The position numbers and the translations under genes were made by a program. From Apostichopus parvimensis (lineage: Eukaryota > Echinodermata > Holothuroidea > Aspidochirotida > Stichopodidae), in the NCBI GenBank assembly GCA_000934455.1, contig KN887436.1, positions 9,601 to 73,600 of the forward strand: a DNA stretch of 64,000 bases. Reading direction: 5' to 3'. The notes under the pieces are model-generated. The model was given only the letters and a program-made list of their open reading frames with translations. It did no database searches and was not told where the DNA came from. Below, piece by piece: positions 1 through 12,600 of this stretch (position 1 is the stretch's first letter; each line of letters opens with the position of its first letter).

Positions 1-522
1 TTGTCATTCAATAAAGGTATTCACCTTCTCCTTTTTCCTATTACCTCTCAAATTTACATTTTTACATTTTTTTTTTGGAATTTCCTTAAAATATGGAAGG
101 CTCCATCACCTAACATCCGTCAGTCCCGGTTTCATGAATTAAAGAAAAAGTAAAAGATATTGTGAATTGAGTCTGAAGTCATGTGCCCAACTGTTTGATG
201 TGATGATAGGTTGTTGTAGACCATGCACTAGTCCCTTGCCATAACGGACATTAAAGTAACTTGCTTTCTCGGTTAGTTGATAGAAGACAGGCATGATAGA
301 GCTACTATTAGAACTGTTTGGGATAACAATCACTTGTGAGGTATCATACAGAACATAACATGAAACACATTTGAGGATCCAGAGAAAAGTGTGGCATAGT
401 GTATCATTTATTTTATTTTTATTAGGGGGGGGGGGTTGTATGGTGGGGTGGATGATGATGGATGCAACCCTTTAAGGTGGGGGTTCCTAAATATAGTGGT
501 GTCCTAAACAGCTCAGCCTTAC

Positions 523-670
523 CTCTTCGGGTATGTCCCACTTGAGCCTGTTCAGCTGTGGTAAGTTCTTGGTGGAGACGCCCTTACAGTGGCCGTCGTC
601 ATCGTAGCCCATGCTCTTGTCGTTAGACATGGCTTCTTCATACAGGTGCGCTACGATTGGTGCATCAGCA
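523..670 (-). CDS. CPT1: CPT1 coding exon 11 (residues 472-521)
   Basis: Encodes [30 protein letters not shown] and LKWDIPEE, the acyltransferase block just after the catalytic His (human [32 protein letters not shown]). ATCTTCAG acceptor, GTAAGG donor, phase 0. No further CPT1 exon is recognisable between 1 and 522. Confidence 0.95.
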
Positions 671-3600
671 CTGAAGATAAACAAAACCATTGGCATGGTT
701 ACTATGGCAACTTCATGGTCTGAATAAATTTATTATGTCTTTGGTTTATTATTTGATTCCCAATTTTACATACTTGACCATTCAAGAGAAAGGTTATTAT
801 ATTTGAAAACAATTGTGTCCACCAAAATATACCAGAAACAATGAAATAAGCAAAAACCTTCACATCTTTGCAAACAGAAAGACCAAAAAACATTACATTA
901 TCACTGACTGACACACAATTTTCTATATTGTGCTGAAGAAGACAGCTAGCTTCAACTCGGTTTTAACTTTCTGTTACTACGACCAAATCATATGAAATTC
1001 ACACGCTTTTGCATGTACTACAACCTAACTGCTCGCAGTGAGGAAGGTTAAATACCATTAGGCTTGTCATGTGACCAGCAGTATTGTACTCTACAGGTCT
1101 ACTAGTATTCATGTTCAGATCCTCTGAGTAACAAAATACAAATATTATTTCCTCAATCCTGTTCATTCATCTGACATCAGTATCACCTTTCCAGAGTTCA
1201 GGAAAGTGAGTTTACTTTATTTGTAAACAAGTTAACAACTTGTATAAAGTATCTTTGCCCTCGTGAAGGAACTCGTGATACTTCACTTGACCTAACACAG
1301 TCACAATCACATCAATGCAGTTTCAATGTTTTGGGGTCGAGAGTGGGATCAACTTGTCAGGTTTTTATCGTGTCCAGGCTCTATCTTTGATGACCTTTCT
1401 CTAAAAAGTTAACAACTCACTAGCTGTGTTCTGCATTACATCCGATACGTCCGTTTGTGAACGCCACAAGATTGAAAGACTTGTCAAACCAGCGGTCGTA
1501 ACATTTGCCGTGAAGCAAAGCTTTTCCGTAGTCGTCGAGATTGAAATTTTTCTGTAAAAAATATAAAAAACGATGGAAAGGTCAAAATATTATACCGTAC
1601 AGATTCACAGACTTCATTGCCCTGAGGATGTTACCATGATTTATCACTATAGGGATCTGCAACATTATGTAGGTGTTAGGACATGGGTGGGGGGAAGGGG
1701 CAGGATAGGGAAGAGAGTGTGGGGGGAGGGGTTCATGTGCCCATAACGACAAGGGCAAATCTTATCGGTGAAGCGAAGTTCCAAAATGACTTACTATTTG
1801 TGTTGTCAAGTAATCCTAAACAAAAGTTATATTTTATTGGTTCATTACAGAGAATTTAACAAGTTTAAAAGGACTCTACTACTCTACAAAAACATTTCCT
1901 AAACTCCTCAAAATGTCAACTAAAATCCAGACATCATTTTTAAGCCAAATAAATCAAAAATAATCATATTTCAAGAAATAAAATGTTCATAGATGAAATT
2001 TTGCACTGAATGATAGCGAAATTTACAGCAGAAGAAAACAATTTAAACAATTAATATCGTGAAGCCAGAATACTATAGGGCAAAACTGCCAAACTGGAGT
2101 AAAAGAACCATGTAAGTTATCTAAAGGTTTCGTCATCCTAAACAAAGCAATAGGTTCACAAAATGTATCTTCATGAAATATATATTAGGATTTTGACCAC
2201 TTCCTTTCCCCACCCCCTCCCTCTGATTAAAGTGAGTTTGTTCTCAAATTTGAAAAATGTTGGAGAATGCCTGCATATTTCTCAAATATCTGTCATTGTT
2301 TCGCCTCACTGCCCCACCCCCTCACACCCCATATAGGAATAGTGTCTTTATTCCTCGAACCCAAGGTGAGTATTATCTCAAGGCATTGTGGGAAGGGAGA
2401 TGACAAAACAAAAATTGTAAGGAATGTGGAAAATATTGAGCCTCCCTCCATAGGAAATGAACTAAAGGCTGCAACTATTGGTTTGACACAGTTCCTCTCA
2501 TGGTTAATTCTACTTCAGTGGGTACTGAAGTATTGTTTTCTTGGAAATAATGACATGCAAAGGGGCCACTAGAAAGGTGGAGGGCGAGACAAGGGGTTAC
2601 AGGAGGGGGCTGGCAGGAAGAGGTGTAGAAGAATCAAATCAATTGTGCAAGGTTAATGGAGCACAAAAATAAAAGCCAAAGTATTTTGCCATTTCTCTCC
2701 TGTTTTTCAAACTTACCTCCCTTAAATAAAATAATCTTTCTCAAATTAGGAGTGAAGAAAACATTAATCTTGACTGCCTTTTGTGTCATACAGCAGTAAG
2801 AATTTTCATGAAAAGTCCATTTACAAAATGAGAATAAAACAAAAATGTAAAATCTTCACAAAAAACAAAAAAACAAAACAAATGAGAAACAAAGGCTTTG
2901 CAAGAGAGTATGTTAAAATCAAGATGAGTCAGGAAATAATATTGAATAGAAAAGTTAGCAGCAAGCAATATGTTTGATAATGAAACAGTGCTAGTGCTGA
3001 TATATATGATGTAAGTAGATGCTTGACAACAACAAAAACAAAGAAACAGACAATTGCCAGATGCAAAAAAAAGTCAGCTGATTTGTTATGATTTACATAA
3101 ATAAATGATCATTTTTCAATTTTCTCCATCTCCATTTTCTGACTTTACAGAAGAAATACATGTATCTCTTCAGCATTTTTTTAAAATCTCAAAATATGTT
3201 TTTGTTTTGCTTGTTTGTTTATGTTCTTTGTTTACTGTTTTATTTTCTTATTATTATTTTTTTGCTTAATAAATATGTGCATAAAGGCAATTTTTGTGTT
3301 TTATATCAGAGTAGAATTAATTTCAGTCCAAAAAGAGTATAATTCTCAAAGATTACCAATTTTTTGGGCAAAATAATCCCCTCCTCATGCCTCCCTGATA
3401 CCACCTACCCTCATCCCTCCTCCCTTCCACCCCCCCCCCCCCTGCTTGTCTTTCTCTCGCTATCGTCTAGCAGAACAAACAAAATACTCAAAATAATTTA
3501 CATTGCACTCCAGACAAAGTAATAATCACTGACTCCGATCTCAAGTCTAGCTGTCCCGTTTAATTTTTCGTGTGGAATAATGATCAACGCTCTTCCTAAG

Positions 3601-6600
3601 ATATGCAGCAATACGACTGCCTTTCTGCTGAGCTCCAGCCCTGCCTTGACAAGTAGCCCTGCCTTGGCAATGCTTGTATGCTTGGACAGAGCTACCCTTC
3701 CCCAGCACTAGGCTTGAAACAATAAAGTGCACCAACAGTGAAATCTTACTAATTCCTTCAAGTTTGCCGTCAGGCCTCGTAGACATCTACTCAGAGGATG
3801 CCAAAAAGCTGCCCCACAGTCTCAAATATAGAAGTGACATTACTGTCTTGAACTGATGGAAGTTTTTGCATCGACCATTTCAAACATTCTTTTCAATCCT
3901 GTATGTATTATCAGGACTAAAATTGTAAAATTTTAGAAACTCAACGACTTTGTTTGGGTGACAGGACAGCATGTTTGGGAAAGCTCGGATGGGTTACAGA
4001 GGGCAGGTTTACAAATATGCAAAATAATTACCAGTTGCACATGATGTCATATATTAGCTTAGTTTAGTAGAAAAAAAGGATCAGGAAAGAGGGACACTCA
4101 AGTCCCTGTCAAGGACATAGAAGTGGTGATGGTGCTGTGCACTGTATGCTAAATTGAATTATCACACAAACACACATCACACTGATATTTTAACAACTTT
4201 CTGAAGCAATTTCAGAAAAGAATTATTGCTTAAATATAGTAATCAGCAGGAACATAGCAAGCTTCATGGTAATGACTGAGCAGTAAGCTTGATTAAAAGT
4301 GAAAAGCAATAACCTGATTTCTTATGACTGCTTACTTAAATGCTTACTGCAGTTTTTCTTTTAAATCACGATGACTTTAAATAAATCCTGCCTTTTAGCA
4401 GAAAGATTCATACCCATCCTGGTCACACGGTAAGGGTTGCTAAGGTAATTTACCTGTAGTCACTTAATAAGCTATCAAGCATTATGTTGTTGTGAACAGA
4501 GATGTTTATAAATAGATTAAGCTTCAATGTGAAGATAACCTATCCACATCATGTGCAAAAAAAGAGCTTCTTGTAGTGTAAAAATTGGCATGTTCTTTAA
4601 ATGTTTTGGTGTGTAAGAGTGAGGGGGGGGGGGAAGAGGGAGGGGACTCCAAAGCATCATAAGGTACTCTACCTTGCGCAATTTAACGCTGTCAAACCAT
4701 TTAGGAAGCGGCTGGTCCTTCACCATCTCACAAATGGTATCCTAGAAGAGCATCATCACGATGTGATGATAGGGATATCAGATGATGAGTAAAAATATAA
4801 GATGAGAAAGAGAGAGAGAGAGAGAGCGAGAGAAAAAGTGGAAATGTTAACATTAGATTATACCAGTGACATGTACAGCAGCACCCCAAGGTGCTAGACT
4901 CATGACACACACACACATACCTCTCACTGTACGTCAAGAGATGCATGACTCTAGTCACTTGTTCTTTGCCGTAGAACAGATTTGTGGGGGGGGGGGGGGA
5001 TACCAAACCAATCTAAATCCAATTATCAGCAGGTACAGCGACAAGGTTATTCCATCAGTCATTTGTCCCTTCACACTTTTTTAGTAAATGTAATATAACA
5101 CCGTCACTTTAACATTGATCCTAAACTGACACGACTAACCCAGTACAACGCTTTCTCTGTTACAGCAATGGTTGGTTCCTCTGAGTTGTCTCAAATGGGA
5201 AAAGTTTTACCATCGCTGACAAGAAACTGCAAGGCAACTTTGACAAATGAATAATGAATGTTAACTGCTAGCAGGAACAACCAAGTCTTTCAATTTAATT
5301 TCTTTCATAAAAATGGCGACTTTCTATTCGATTAATTTACACATGTTGTTTTTGTAACCTAACACCCGGTACTGTTAGATGTGACTTTGCTCTAATTGTG
5401 TGGTTTTTCCCAAGTAACTGACTTTCCGGTTTTCAGCTGCATCTGATAAATGAGAAAGGTTGATGTATCTAGTTGATATGATGCTGTATAGTAAAGTGTC
5501 CACTATCCAAGGATTGAGAAACCACTGCCACGATGAAGATGGAGAGGTTTCCCGTCATTCAAGTAAATTTTTTCACCACAATACAATTGTGCCTGAACCA
5601 TATGGCATACAGCTTTCACAACATAGCAGCCCTTAGCACCCAATCTGGGTTTTTTTCTGGGTTTTTTTATTTGCTTTGGTTGACTTCTCTTTTTCCAATA
5701 TTAAAAGTTTGGTCTAATTCAAAGAAATTTATTTTTATAGACATACAGCAAGTGACAAAAAAACTCTAATATGAAAAGACCAACCACCAGTTGTGGACAA
5801 TGTTTGCATGGCGGAAAGCTTTGCATCGTTAATTCACCCAGCTGAATTTGAAGAGACTCTTTTCCCCCAGAGAAGATGGAACCACAAAATGTTCTGCAGT
5901 CAGGCAATTTATCTTTGATTGGGTGTTGTTACTAATAAGATATATTGGGAGTAATTATGGTGCAGTATTAGGATTGGAATGTTATATGTAGAATTATAGA
6001 TACATGTGTGTGTATATATATATATATTTATATACAGTGTGGGTGATTAAAGTCATTAAAAGATAGAATTCCCTTTACCCAATTTACCACCTATTAAAAG
6101 TTGTGCTATATACATATATATACAGGTTCTCACAGGAATGCCTATGATAAACACAAAACGTACATCTATTACAACAGGTAGTAACTTAGAGTGATTCGTT
6201 ATTAATTCTGGAATGGAATAACATAATAAATAAAAGGTGAAAGAATGACCAAATATGAAGACCTAAACATGGCAAAAAAAAACACAAAAAAACACACCAA
6301 CTATTTTGAACCAGGAAATGATATTGGGTAGGATATTTTTAATTTTTTTTTTTTATAATGGCAAGTATAGGGTGTGACTACATATATCTCTAATACCATA
6401 ACCTAATTGGTTGAAATTAATAACAGTTACTATGGCAACATGCACTACAAACACACAGAGGGAAGAGGTTATTTAGACTGATGCACAGGCAACCATTTCC
6501 TAAGGATCTACGAGACAGAGGAAGAATGATTCTTAGAAATATGAATGAAGAGCGTTTTATATGTCAAACTACATCACACTGGTCTCGGATTACATTTCAA

Positions 6601-9600
6601 AATGCTACGGGAGGTGTCTGCACCCACCCTGTACAATTAACAATGATATGGAAGGGGGGTGTTGGAGAAAAGAGTTGTTTTCACACTCTTGCTAGCAGGG
6701 GGGGTCTCATTTCTTAAAATTAGAAATAACAGTGTCCATGGAAGACTCTGCTGAACAGATCAAGACTTGTCTGGGTTTTGGAACAGCCTCTTAAATTCTT
6801 GCAAACAGATTATTTTGCTTTGAGGTTGGAAACCTTAAAATCCTGTAAGAAATGCAGTTCATTAACTTGACAACCAAGTTTTATTTTCAGTCATAAGACA
6901 ACAACTAGGTGAAAAATTTCTGACTCCTGCTGTTATTGTTATTTATTTTATTTTATTTTTTATGGCATGCAAATACTACTAATTCCAAAAATGTGTATGG
7001 ACCAACTAGAGCTTTTAAAATTAATAGAAACTGATGAGCAATCCCTAATTGACGTTCATTTGATGAGGTTCCGAGAGGAAGGTGAATTAACTTGGGTCTA
7101 TTATTTGGAACAATTTCTTTTCTTTTTTTCTGAGGAATGCTCTTCAGACCTGAGACTTGATAAACTTATCTAAAGGGGGGGGGGGGGGAGGGGGACCTCG
7201 ATCAACAGCAAAGAGCTGTTGAAATAATGAGTAGACTTGCATGAGGATATGAGTTATAACTTTTCAAATTCATTCTTCGGTATCGATGAATGGAGGGAGT
7301 GAGTAATACCTGAAACCAGCGGAATGCAGTGACATTGTTAACATTCAACCACAAATAATAACACAACTGAAGACTATCTTCTACAGATCGACTGTATGAG
7401 AGAAGGCTTAAACAATGACTGTATGATGCAAATAACGACCATCGACAAAATGACAAAGACTAGGTCACACAACAAATACTTACTGAAAATTTTTTTCTTC
7501 CTTTTGAGTATGAATGACTATCAAAATGTTAACAGTTCAAGGCCAAGTACGAACATAAAATTTGCAAAATAAATCAATAGCTTTTTTATTTTTTATTTGA
7601 TGACGATATTGGTCAGGGTAATGAGCACATAACATTTTGGCAAATTTGTATGTTTTCATATCCGCAATGATAAAAAATGTAAATGATACAAAATTCTACC
7701 ATTCCACTCAAAGAAGTACATTTTGATGCTTTCCTTTTTTATCTAAAACTACACTTTTTTGGAATGAATTTTAGCCATTTTGATAAATAATATGCAATTT
7801 GTCTTTGGAACTATTATTCTGCAACGATGTTTAGATTTACATTAGCAAACAGCATCTTACCTCGTTGTAATCATACTCCTCCGTGTCAAGAACGAGAACG
7901 AATGCAGCGCCCTCTATGACATCCAGAGAGGTCTTGTTACAACCGCTTGAGAAGAACCTCTTACGAGCAGATGCCCAAGGTGTCCTGTAAAGGAATTCAC
8001 AACAAATTCAATTTTCTTTAGATATCAGGGTCACTTTTTTTTAGGATTCTTAGCTACAGGTTCTGTTGAACCTCATCCTTCATTTTCTTATTAACCTAGA
8101 TCTAGCAAGCAAGCCATCAAGGACACCCAAAAAAAAAAAAGATTTTGAAGCTGTTTAAAAATTGACCAGAAAGATCAATGCTCATGACCTGATATCTGAC
8201 ATAGGTGAATTTGATGTGCAGAGCTGAGAGCAAAACTTCTATAGCTTTACATTGTATATGAATATACATGTATGATGAATATTCATATTGACGAACATTC
8301 ATGAGTGATGAATATTTATGTCTGATGAATATTCATATTGATGAATATTCCTGTTGATGAATATTCATGTCTTAATGATACACTTATTGTCCACATATTT
8401 GTATGCAAATGTCCATTAGGAAAGGTTGTTGTTTGTGATGGATATAAGAAAAGCATACACTCTCTCATTCCTAGAAATGCGTTTTCCTTCAGACATAACA
8501 AATAACGTTCAAACCTAGCAGTGGTTATGAGATGTGCCATCATAGACTTTATTCATATCAATGATAATTCACAATTCAGGAGTGATAGACACAGACGTTT
8601 ATTTTATTACTTTTAGCTGTGATAAAGTGAAGTAAACCATGAGTTTTCTTCAGCTGATTCAAATGAATGACAGGAAAGTTGCCTTTCTTCAGTAATCCGT
8701 TGTTAATACCAATAGACACCAACCTTACTTGTTTTGTAAATGTGCCATTCTCTATTGTAAAGCAATAAGCTGACAATTTACCTCATCACTCGACGAACAA
8801 ATAATCTGTTTAATGCTATTATATGAAAATTAGGCTAGGCCTGGATACGAACATGCTATGAAATGCTGAACTGTAAAGAAACCAAATTTAACATATAATA
8901 TTAATGACATATATTCTACACATCACTTGAAGCTATTTCTGAATTTTGTCTTTTGTTTTGAGTGAGTAAACCAGACCTACCTCTCTCCTGCAGTCAGAGC
9001 AGGCAAATGGAGCTCAGCCTCTGTGGGTTCATATGTGTCTTCAAGAATGCTCGTAAAAATCCTGAAATTAAACAAAGAAAGAAGGAGACCCTATGTAATA
9101 TGGATTGCTCCGAAACTTTTGAAAATATGTAACAGTAGACAAATATTACCTAAATAAGTCACATTTGGTTATTTGCATATAGTTCAAAAGATAGACATTT
9201 AGGATCAGTTTAACAACAAGTTTGATCAAATGACAAAATGTTTAGGGAAGTAGTTGCTATGACGATGTTGTCAAGACTACCCAACAGAGTCCCATGCCTG
9301 ATAATACATTAATATTATTATTATAGTTTTATTATTATTTAAATTGCTGTTTGTGCACATAAAATTTGTGGACCGTAAACACACACAGAGGTATCATCAC
9401 ATTAATATCAAATCCATCTTATGGACAGAACATTAGAAGCAACTTCAAGATGAAATGCGACACAAAAGCTACTCACTTTTCGAGATCACAGGGCTCCAAG
9501 GTGGATCCGTTTACCTGGAGGGGTACCTTGTAAAAGCGACCTCGGTTTAGAACGGCTATATGACGACTGTCGTTCAAGTGGAAATTTCTTCAAAACGAAA

Positions 9601-12600
9601 AAAATGTGAAACATTACATTGTGACAGGCAATCAAGGCAAAGTGCATAACGATGAAAATTAAACACTTCTTTTTGTTGAAAAATCAAACAAAATAAACAC
9701 TTACATGAGGCAAAAAGAGTGGCCGGGAAACGCATCAATCATTAACAGCAAGTCTTGATATCAGTGTTGTAAGAAGTCAGTTCATTTTTAATGTTGAGTG
9801 ATCGCAAGTTTTTTTCCCGAGTGAGAGTCGAGTCATTGCGAGTTCTTTTCCAGACTTTAGAGTCAAGTCATTGCAAGTTATTTTCCTGACTTAGAAGTCC
9901 TTTTCAATATCTCAGAGGTGCAAATTAGCGAAAAAGTCTAAGAAAACACATCAAAGAGGAAAGCTGCAGTAGGTTTAAGAACTCATGCTCGGGCTAGAAT
10001 AAATTAATATCAAACAATAGTTACTATCTCTGCAGACCAGCAGAGTTCTATTGTGTGAAATTCAGAGCACAAAAGATTGTCTTAGTTACGCAGCCTGGCT
10101 GCAGAATGCTGCAGCCCACTCACCATCCTACCATTGACATGGTACCTAACAGACAATGCTTTACGATGTCTCTGGTGGGAGGGATTCTTACCTATCCGTC
10201 TCAATGCCAGGTAATCTGGTAGTGTTAAAGACCCTCTCATACTGCCAGGAGCAGAGAGGTACGGTACCCGCTCCCATAATGGGTTTAACATCCTCCCTGT
10301 CCAGAAGCTTACGGAACTGAAGTAATCCTACAACGCAGTTAGCAGCCCTGGCTGCTTGAATATATGATAGTTGGCAGGTGATTGTATCCTGACGTAAAAA
10401 GCAGAGAGAAAAGAGAGATGAAACAAGATTATTGAAATGCCATGCCTAATTGATGGTGTAAATGATGGTGTAAATGATTGTGTAAAGTTACAGAGTTATG
10501 TTCACAGGTAGCTTACCAATGCTTTCTGATCAGGAACAGTACCATTGAAAATAAGTGAATTCAATGAAAAAATGCAGCTTTGAAGATTAAATCTAACCCT
10601 GTTTCCATTTTTAAATGACCCCTGACCTTCCTTTCTCTACCAGTTTCATAAAGTAGTCCTTGACGAATTGAGTGGGGTCTGTAAGGAACATACCATTCCG
10701 TAGTAGTTACTGTTGACCATGATTGGAGAGCGTCCTCTGAGGTACACATACTCCTCCCACCAATCGCTGACGTAGTTTGTGGACCAGAGCCATTTGAGGT
10801 AAAGGTATCTTTGAAATCTTGGTCCTACTGTGTCTTCAAATTCTTTGGCGAGTTTTGAAATACGGTCATACTCATCGTCCTCCAGGAGGCCTCTCACTGA
10901 CCTTAAATACTGCACACCAATAAAAAGGACAACAAAGAAAGAAGTTTTACAAAAGATATTTCAATAAAATTATTTCATTTAGTAAATAGATGCTGATGCA
11001 AGATTATGCTGTTGTATTTTCTCATGCTGTTGAACTCGGAATCGTGCGAATCATGCTGTTGTTCACATACTCATACTGTTGTTGTCATAATAAGGCTGAT
11101 GTACTCATGCTGTTGTTGTACTCGTACTCATGCTGTTGTCCTCGTACTCATGCTGTTGTATTCATAATCATGCTGTTGTTCACATACTCATGCTGTTGTA
11201 TTCATAATAAGGCTGATGTACTCATGCTGTTGTTGTACTCGTACTCATGCTGTTGTACTCATACTCATGTTGTTTTACTCATCTCATTCTGTTGCACTTG
11301 TACTCATGCTGTTGTACTCACTCATGCTGTTGTACTCAGTCAATTTTTTGTAGATACTGCAGTCTAAAAATTTTCAGCCATCTCTCTCTTTTTACGATTT
11401 AAATGAAACTTCCAAACTAGCAGTATTCTGGTGAAAGTCTAAATGATTTTTTAGTTAAACTTTGTCCAGATTTAAACATACTACAAATTGTATGATGAAC
11501 AGGTACCTACTGATTCTGTAATACATATTGCAGTACTTGGGTCAAAGGTCAAGTACTTACCCTTGCTGTGGTATCTTTCAGTGCTGGTACGGGCATATTA
11601 GGTAAAGATCCTTGGTAGCTGTATAAGCCTGGTTTCTTGGCACAGAAAGTCTTCATTACACCCTTTTGAGGACGGAATGTTATAAAGATAAAATACTGGT
11701 GAAATAAAGAGTCTACATATGTTGAGAAATAAGCATTCCTTTTGGGGTCACTTTGGTAACTGATGCTGTAACCTATATGGAAGCAGTATGTTAGCTTTTA
11801 AGGTACCGTGTCAAAAGTAGTATGCTGAGGGGGATGCCAGGCTGCTTTAGAACATAATATTATGTGCTGTGCAGTTTCACACAATAGACACTGCTGGTGT
11901 TAGGAGATTATCTCTATTGTTTTGTATTGGTTCAGCATAGCTAAGGAGCTTGCAGCTGCTGCAGCTTTTTGTTTTGACATGTTGCCTTTAACTGATTAAG
12001 TTTGATTTTTAAAATGTGAAGATAATGTTGAAAATTAAATTGAACTTAATTACATGCTTATAAATGTTTGACTGAAGAAGAAAAAAACACTGGCAGGCTG
12101 TCTTAATTTGAACTGTTTGGCCAATTTCTTTGTTGCGCAAACTTGGTACCATTGATAAATTTGGAAACAAACCCAAAAAGTCATTTAATGGAAATTTTAC
12201 CAACAAGTAATCTGTCCTGGAGCATTTTATGTCTTCCTTAGGCCAAATCTATCAACATCTTAAAATTTTTTTAAAAAAACACTTTCCGCTCCTTCCTACG
12301 ACAGTAAACTAGAAATCGTATCACCCATAATGCACCAGGCAAGTAGATTCGAAAAGATGGAAAAAAAATCAACCTAAAATAAACTTAAAGAGGAAAAAAC
12401 GGTGGTATAGGCAATTCTAGGCACCAATGGTAACAGGTCGTTAAGGGCGTGCAACGCTAACAATGTTACCAATTCACTGTAAGGCATGGCAGAGCGAGAA
12501 TGCTGTGGTTGTGCAGAGACAGGTAAAGTGAATAAGCAAAGTCAATTCTTACCATCCATAGTGTAGTGCTCCAGGATGTTTTCCCTCTTGGTTCATACAT

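Noticed and set aside
10082-10291. Open frame running on from CPT1 exon 6, including [15 protein letters not shown], faintly like a CPT1 segment
   Set aside because: The true continuation, [17 protein letters not shown], is found at 9,587-9,477 in the right phase, and exon 6 has a good GTAAGA donor. The run-on is intron.
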